Below, one piece after another: positions 5,439 through 6,835 of a stretch of 6,835 nucleotides of DNA (position 1 is the stretch's first letter; each line of letters starts with the position of its first letter). Made by a program: the position numbers and the translations under genes. Origin of the DNA: Deltaproteobacteria bacterium (lineage in GTDB: Bacteria; Desulfobacterota; Desulfobacteria; Desulfobacterales; ETH-SRB1); assembly GCA_030627405.1 (NCBI GenBank), contig DAOUSD010000088.1, positions 1 through 6,835 of the forward strand, written 5' to 3'. The notes under the pieces are model-generated. The model made no database searches. It was not told the origin of the DNA and saw only the letters and a program-made list of their open reading frames with translations.

Positions 5439-5502
5439 GATCGCTCTGTTCTCCTGTCGCTTGGAAAATCGATCGTGATTTATTTATAACTTGGTATTAT
5501 TA

Positions 5503-5515
5503 CAGGCCTTTCCTG
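5503..5515. repeat. Small hairpin inside the right IS end
   Basis: CAGG (5503-5506) and CCTG (5512-5515) pair around CCTTT, seven bases inside the right terminal repeat. It may be part of terIS; the evidence is only position and pairing. Confidence 0.3.
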
Positions 5516-5521
5516 CCACTA

Positions 5522-5536
5522 GGCTTAATATAACCA
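5522..5536 (-). repeat. Right terminal inverted repeat of the IS
   Basis: GGCTTAATATAACCA on the plus strand, the exact complement of 3704-3718. It overlaps a small perfect dyad CTTAAT/ATTAAG (5524-5529 and 5536-5541), whose last bases are outside the element. Confidence 0.65.
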
Positions 5537-5623
5537 TTAAGTGTAAAGAAATAAATCAATGATATTGGATATCAATATATTATTTCTTGATTTTAATCTT
5601 ATGTTAGGATAGCATAATTTTTA
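5537..5623 (+). promoter_or_regulatory. intI upstream region with candidate promoter and operator-like dyad
   Basis: This AT-rich stretch is all that remains between the IS and intI. A possible promoter is TTGATT (5587-5592), a 17-base gap, and TAGCAT (5610-5615), which would start transcription about where the ATG lies, giving a leaderless message. That would fit the lack of a good Shine-Dalgarno before the ATG, but the -10 is weak. TGATAT-TGG-ATATCA (5560-5574) is a perfect six-base dyad and could bind a regulator. I see no LexA box of the CTGT-N8-ACAG type and no clear attI core site reading toward the cassettes. Confidence 0.3.
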
Positions 5624-6616
5624 ATGAAAAAGCAAGAATTTTATAATCACAAAAAACCTCGCAAACTACTGGATCAGGTGCGCGACATCATGCGTTTGAA
5701 GCACTATGCTTTTCGCACCGAGTACACTTACATAGGCTGGATCAAACGGTTCATCCTTTTTCACGACAAAAAACATCCCAAGGAGATGGGGGAATCAGAG
5801 GTCGAAGCATTTTTGACCTGGCTGGCTGTTGAAAAAAACGTCTCAAAATCCACACAGAATCAGGCATTCAATGCCTTGATTTTTCTCTACCGGGAAGTCC
5901 TCAAACAGCCGCTTGATGGCCGCATCAATGCTGTAAGGTCTTCCAAAAAGCAGCGCCTTCCAATTGTTATGAGCAAGGAGGAAACTCAGCTGGTGTTGAG
6001 CGGTATGAGCGGCACGACACAGCTTATGGCAAAGCTGCTTTATGGAAGCGGACTAAGGCTGATGGAATGTATCCGGCTGAGGATTAAGGATATTGATTTC
6101 GAAATAAACGAAATCAGGGTCCACAGCGGTAAAGGAGACAAAGATCGGTTGGTCCCGCTCCCGGAAAGCATCAAGCCTGCGTTAAAAACACACCTTGAAC
6201 GCGTTAAGCTGATACATAAAAATGATCTGTCTAAAGGTTACGACGAAGTATACCTGCCGCACGCCCTGGACAGGAAGTACCCAAACGCCGGCAAAGAATG
6301 GACGTGGCAATATGTTTTTCCTTCAACAAAACTCTCACGGGATCCACGTAAAAACATAATACGCAGGCATCACATGGATCCTTCCTCTCTGGACAGAGCT
6401 ATTAAGCGCGCAGTTAAACTGGCCAATATTACCAAGCAAATATCATCTCATACCTTCAGGCATTCTTTCGCGACACACCTTTTGCAGACAGGCACTGATA
6501 TCCGGACAATCCAAAGCCTTTTGGGGCATAATGATGTCTCTACAACCATGATCTACACCCATGTGCTGCGCCAGGGAGAACAGGGAGTCAAAAGCCCGCT
6601 TGATTCGCTGGAATAG
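5624..6616 (+). CDS. intI: Integron integrase (tyrosine recombinase)
   Basis: Encodes 330 residues, the usual IntI length. IntI inserts and excises cassettes by recombining folded attC single strands with attI. N-terminal SAM-like DNA-binding domain about 10-95 (RTEYTYIGWIKRFILFH, then SEVEAFLTWLAVEKNVSKST). The catalytic domain follows with Arg145 (GSGLRLME), Lys170/Lys173 (GKGDKD), His276 and Arg279 (SHTFRHSFATHLL), His302 (GHNDVSTTMIYTHV) and nucleophile Tyr311, all at positions matching class 1 IntI to within one residue. The IntI-only insert between patches II and III is present (about 208-250: LPHALDRKYPNAG, WTWQYVFPS, DPR, RRHHM), which separates it from Xer and phage integrases. The end VKSPLDSLE is also typical. 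It reads away from the cassettes, the normal arrangement. The start has no good ribosome binding site. It appears intact, so the platform may be active in spite of the IS beside it. Confidence 0.97.
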   Translation: MKKQEFYNHKKPRKLLDQVRDIMRLKHYAFRTEYTYIGWIKRFILFHDKKHPKEMGESEVEAFLTWLAVEKNVSKSTQNQAFNALIFLYREVLKQPLDGRINAVRSSKKQRLPIVMSKEETQLVLSGMSGTTQLMAKLLYGSGLRLMECIRLRIKDIDFEINEIRVHSGKGDKDRLVPLPESIKPALKTHLERVKLIHKNDLSKGYDEVYLPHALDRKYPNAGKEWTWQYVFPSTKLSRDPRKNIIRRHHMDPSSLDRAIKRAVKLANITKQISSHTFRHSFATHLLQTGTDIRTIQSLLGHNDVSTTMIYTHVLRQGEQGVKSPLDSLE

Positions 6617-6620
6617 ATTG

Positions 6621-6651
6621 CCGTGCGGAAACTGTTTGAGTCCCGCCACGG
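6621..6651. terminator. Hairpin after intI, weak terminator candidate
   Basis: CCGTGCGG (6621-6628) pairs with CCGCCACGG (6643-6651) with one extra C, starting five bases after the intI stop. No T-run follows on the plus strand (ACAACTT), so termination there would be weak. It lies between two convergent genes. Confidence 0.35.
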
Positions 6652-6731
6652 ACAACTTATACTGTGATTGCCAATGGCTCTCTCTCATCGAGATTTACGG
6701 TTTGTTTGACATGCCAAAGATTGCGACCTGT

Positions 6732-6765
6732 GCGGTTAGCTTTTAGCCATTAGCGGTTAGCTTTT
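6732..6765. repeat. Two direct 13-base repeats of the TTAGC type
   Basis: GCGGTTAGCTTTT occurs at 6732-6744 and 6753-6765, 21 bases apart. The second copy lies within the end of the four-helix-bundle gene, and the first covers its stop codon. Such TTAGC-rich strings are, from memory, common beside these genes. Confidence 0.7.
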
Positions 6766-6835
6766 GGATAAAACTGTTCAACATCCTCTTTACCTCATTG
6801 ACCTGTTGATTAAGTTCTCTATATGTTTCATCCTG
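6743..6835 (-). CDS. C-terminal end of a four-helix-bundle protein (23S rRNA intervening-sequence type), partial
   Basis: On the minus strand a frame open from the window edge encodes 30 residues (QDETYRELNQQVNEVKRM, then LNSFIQKLTANG) ending at TAA 6745-6743. The amphipathic pattern with VKRMLNSFIQKL matches the last helix of the four-helix-bundle / S23 family, whose members end in a similar KMLxxxIKKL helix. The family has no firm function and is often found in 23S rRNA intervening sequences or as isolated genes. It faces intI and is not part of the cassette array, so it marks flanking chromosome. The assignment rests on a short piece. Confidence 0.55.
   Translation of the reverse strand, partial: QDETYRELNQQVNEVKRMLNSFIQKLTANG

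Larger units (their letters stand above)
3704..5536 (-). mobile_element. IS91-like insertion sequence between array and intI
   Basis: The element holds one transposase gene (3948-5438, minus) and is bounded by a perfect 15-base inverted repeat, TGGTTATATTAAGCC at 3704-3718 and its complement at 5522-5536. Similarity stops on both sides of each repeat, as expected for element ends. No target duplication is visible, which agrees with IS91 family rolling-circle transposition. IS91 members usually have only very short or no terminal repeats, so 15 perfect bases are unusual. By family logic the oriIS should lie on the 3' side of the transposase (3704-3947) and terIS on the 5' side (5439-5536). The boundaries are inferred from the repeats alone. 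Confidence 0.65.

Noticed and set aside
5624..6616. The integrase as the accessory tyrosine recombinase sometimes paired with IS91 elements
   Set aside because: It is divergent from the transposase, lies outside the terminal repeats, and carries the IntI-specific insert, so it is an integron integrase.
1..6835. CRISPR array, tRNA or rRNA genes
   Set aside because: No regularly spaced repeat units and no tRNA-like or rRNA-like sequence were seen on either strand.

Overview
This window reads as part of a chromosomal-type integron. A full-length integron integrase gene (intI, 5624-6616, plus strand) lies at the right. An array of small cassettes lies at the left, with every convincing gene on the minus strand, the usual divergent layout. 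Between them sits an IS91-like insertion sequence (about 3704-5536) whose transposase also reads on the minus strand. The host cannot be named firmly. The moderately AT-rich composition, the mixed attC types, the IS91-like element and a partial four-helix-bundle gene with TTAGC repeats beyond intI would suit a Desulfobacterota-like or other environmental proteobacterium, but this is inference.

Layout from left to right, with the array reading right to left. At 1-26 is the start of a cassette gene cut by the window edge. At 117-179 is an attC site. At 211-1078 is a two-gene cassette: a three-helix membrane protein (593-1078) followed by a small protein with a ribbon-helix-helix-like start and a Gly/Pro-rich tail (211-570). 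At 1155-1212 is a second attC of a different type. At 1165-1702 is a membrane-anchored coiled-coil protein that looks frameshifted near its end, the second frame running into the attC. At 1878-1912 is a 35-base inverted repeat. At 1934-1996 is a third attC, 55 of 63 bases identical to the first. At 2005-2352 is a small three-helix membrane protein. At 2361-2424 is a decayed attC. At 2436-3152 is a divergent cis-prenyltransferase (undecaprenyl diphosphate synthase family). At 3157-3396 is a remnant related to the 2005-2352 protein. At 3397-3703 I see no convincing gene. Then come the IS91-like element, intI, a hairpin, short direct repeats and the C-terminal end of a four-helix-bundle protein gene.

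IntI would excise and insert cassettes at attC sites, and each cassette gene ends within about 0-60 bases of an attC on its 3' side. The IS element separates intI, and whatever attI lies beside it, from the array. Transcription from a promoter in intI or attI would therefore have to cross about 1.8 kb of IS to reach the cassettes. Several cassette genes have strong ribosome binding sites and long leaders, so they may carry their own promoters.

The most interesting points are the cis-prenyltransferase in a cassette, the two-gene membrane plus RHH-like cassette, the decayed attC that may have locked genes together, the unusual bulge polarity of the two similar attC sites, and an IS91-type element bounded by a perfect 15-base inverted repeat. 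Any antiphage or stress function for the cassette proteins is speculation here.
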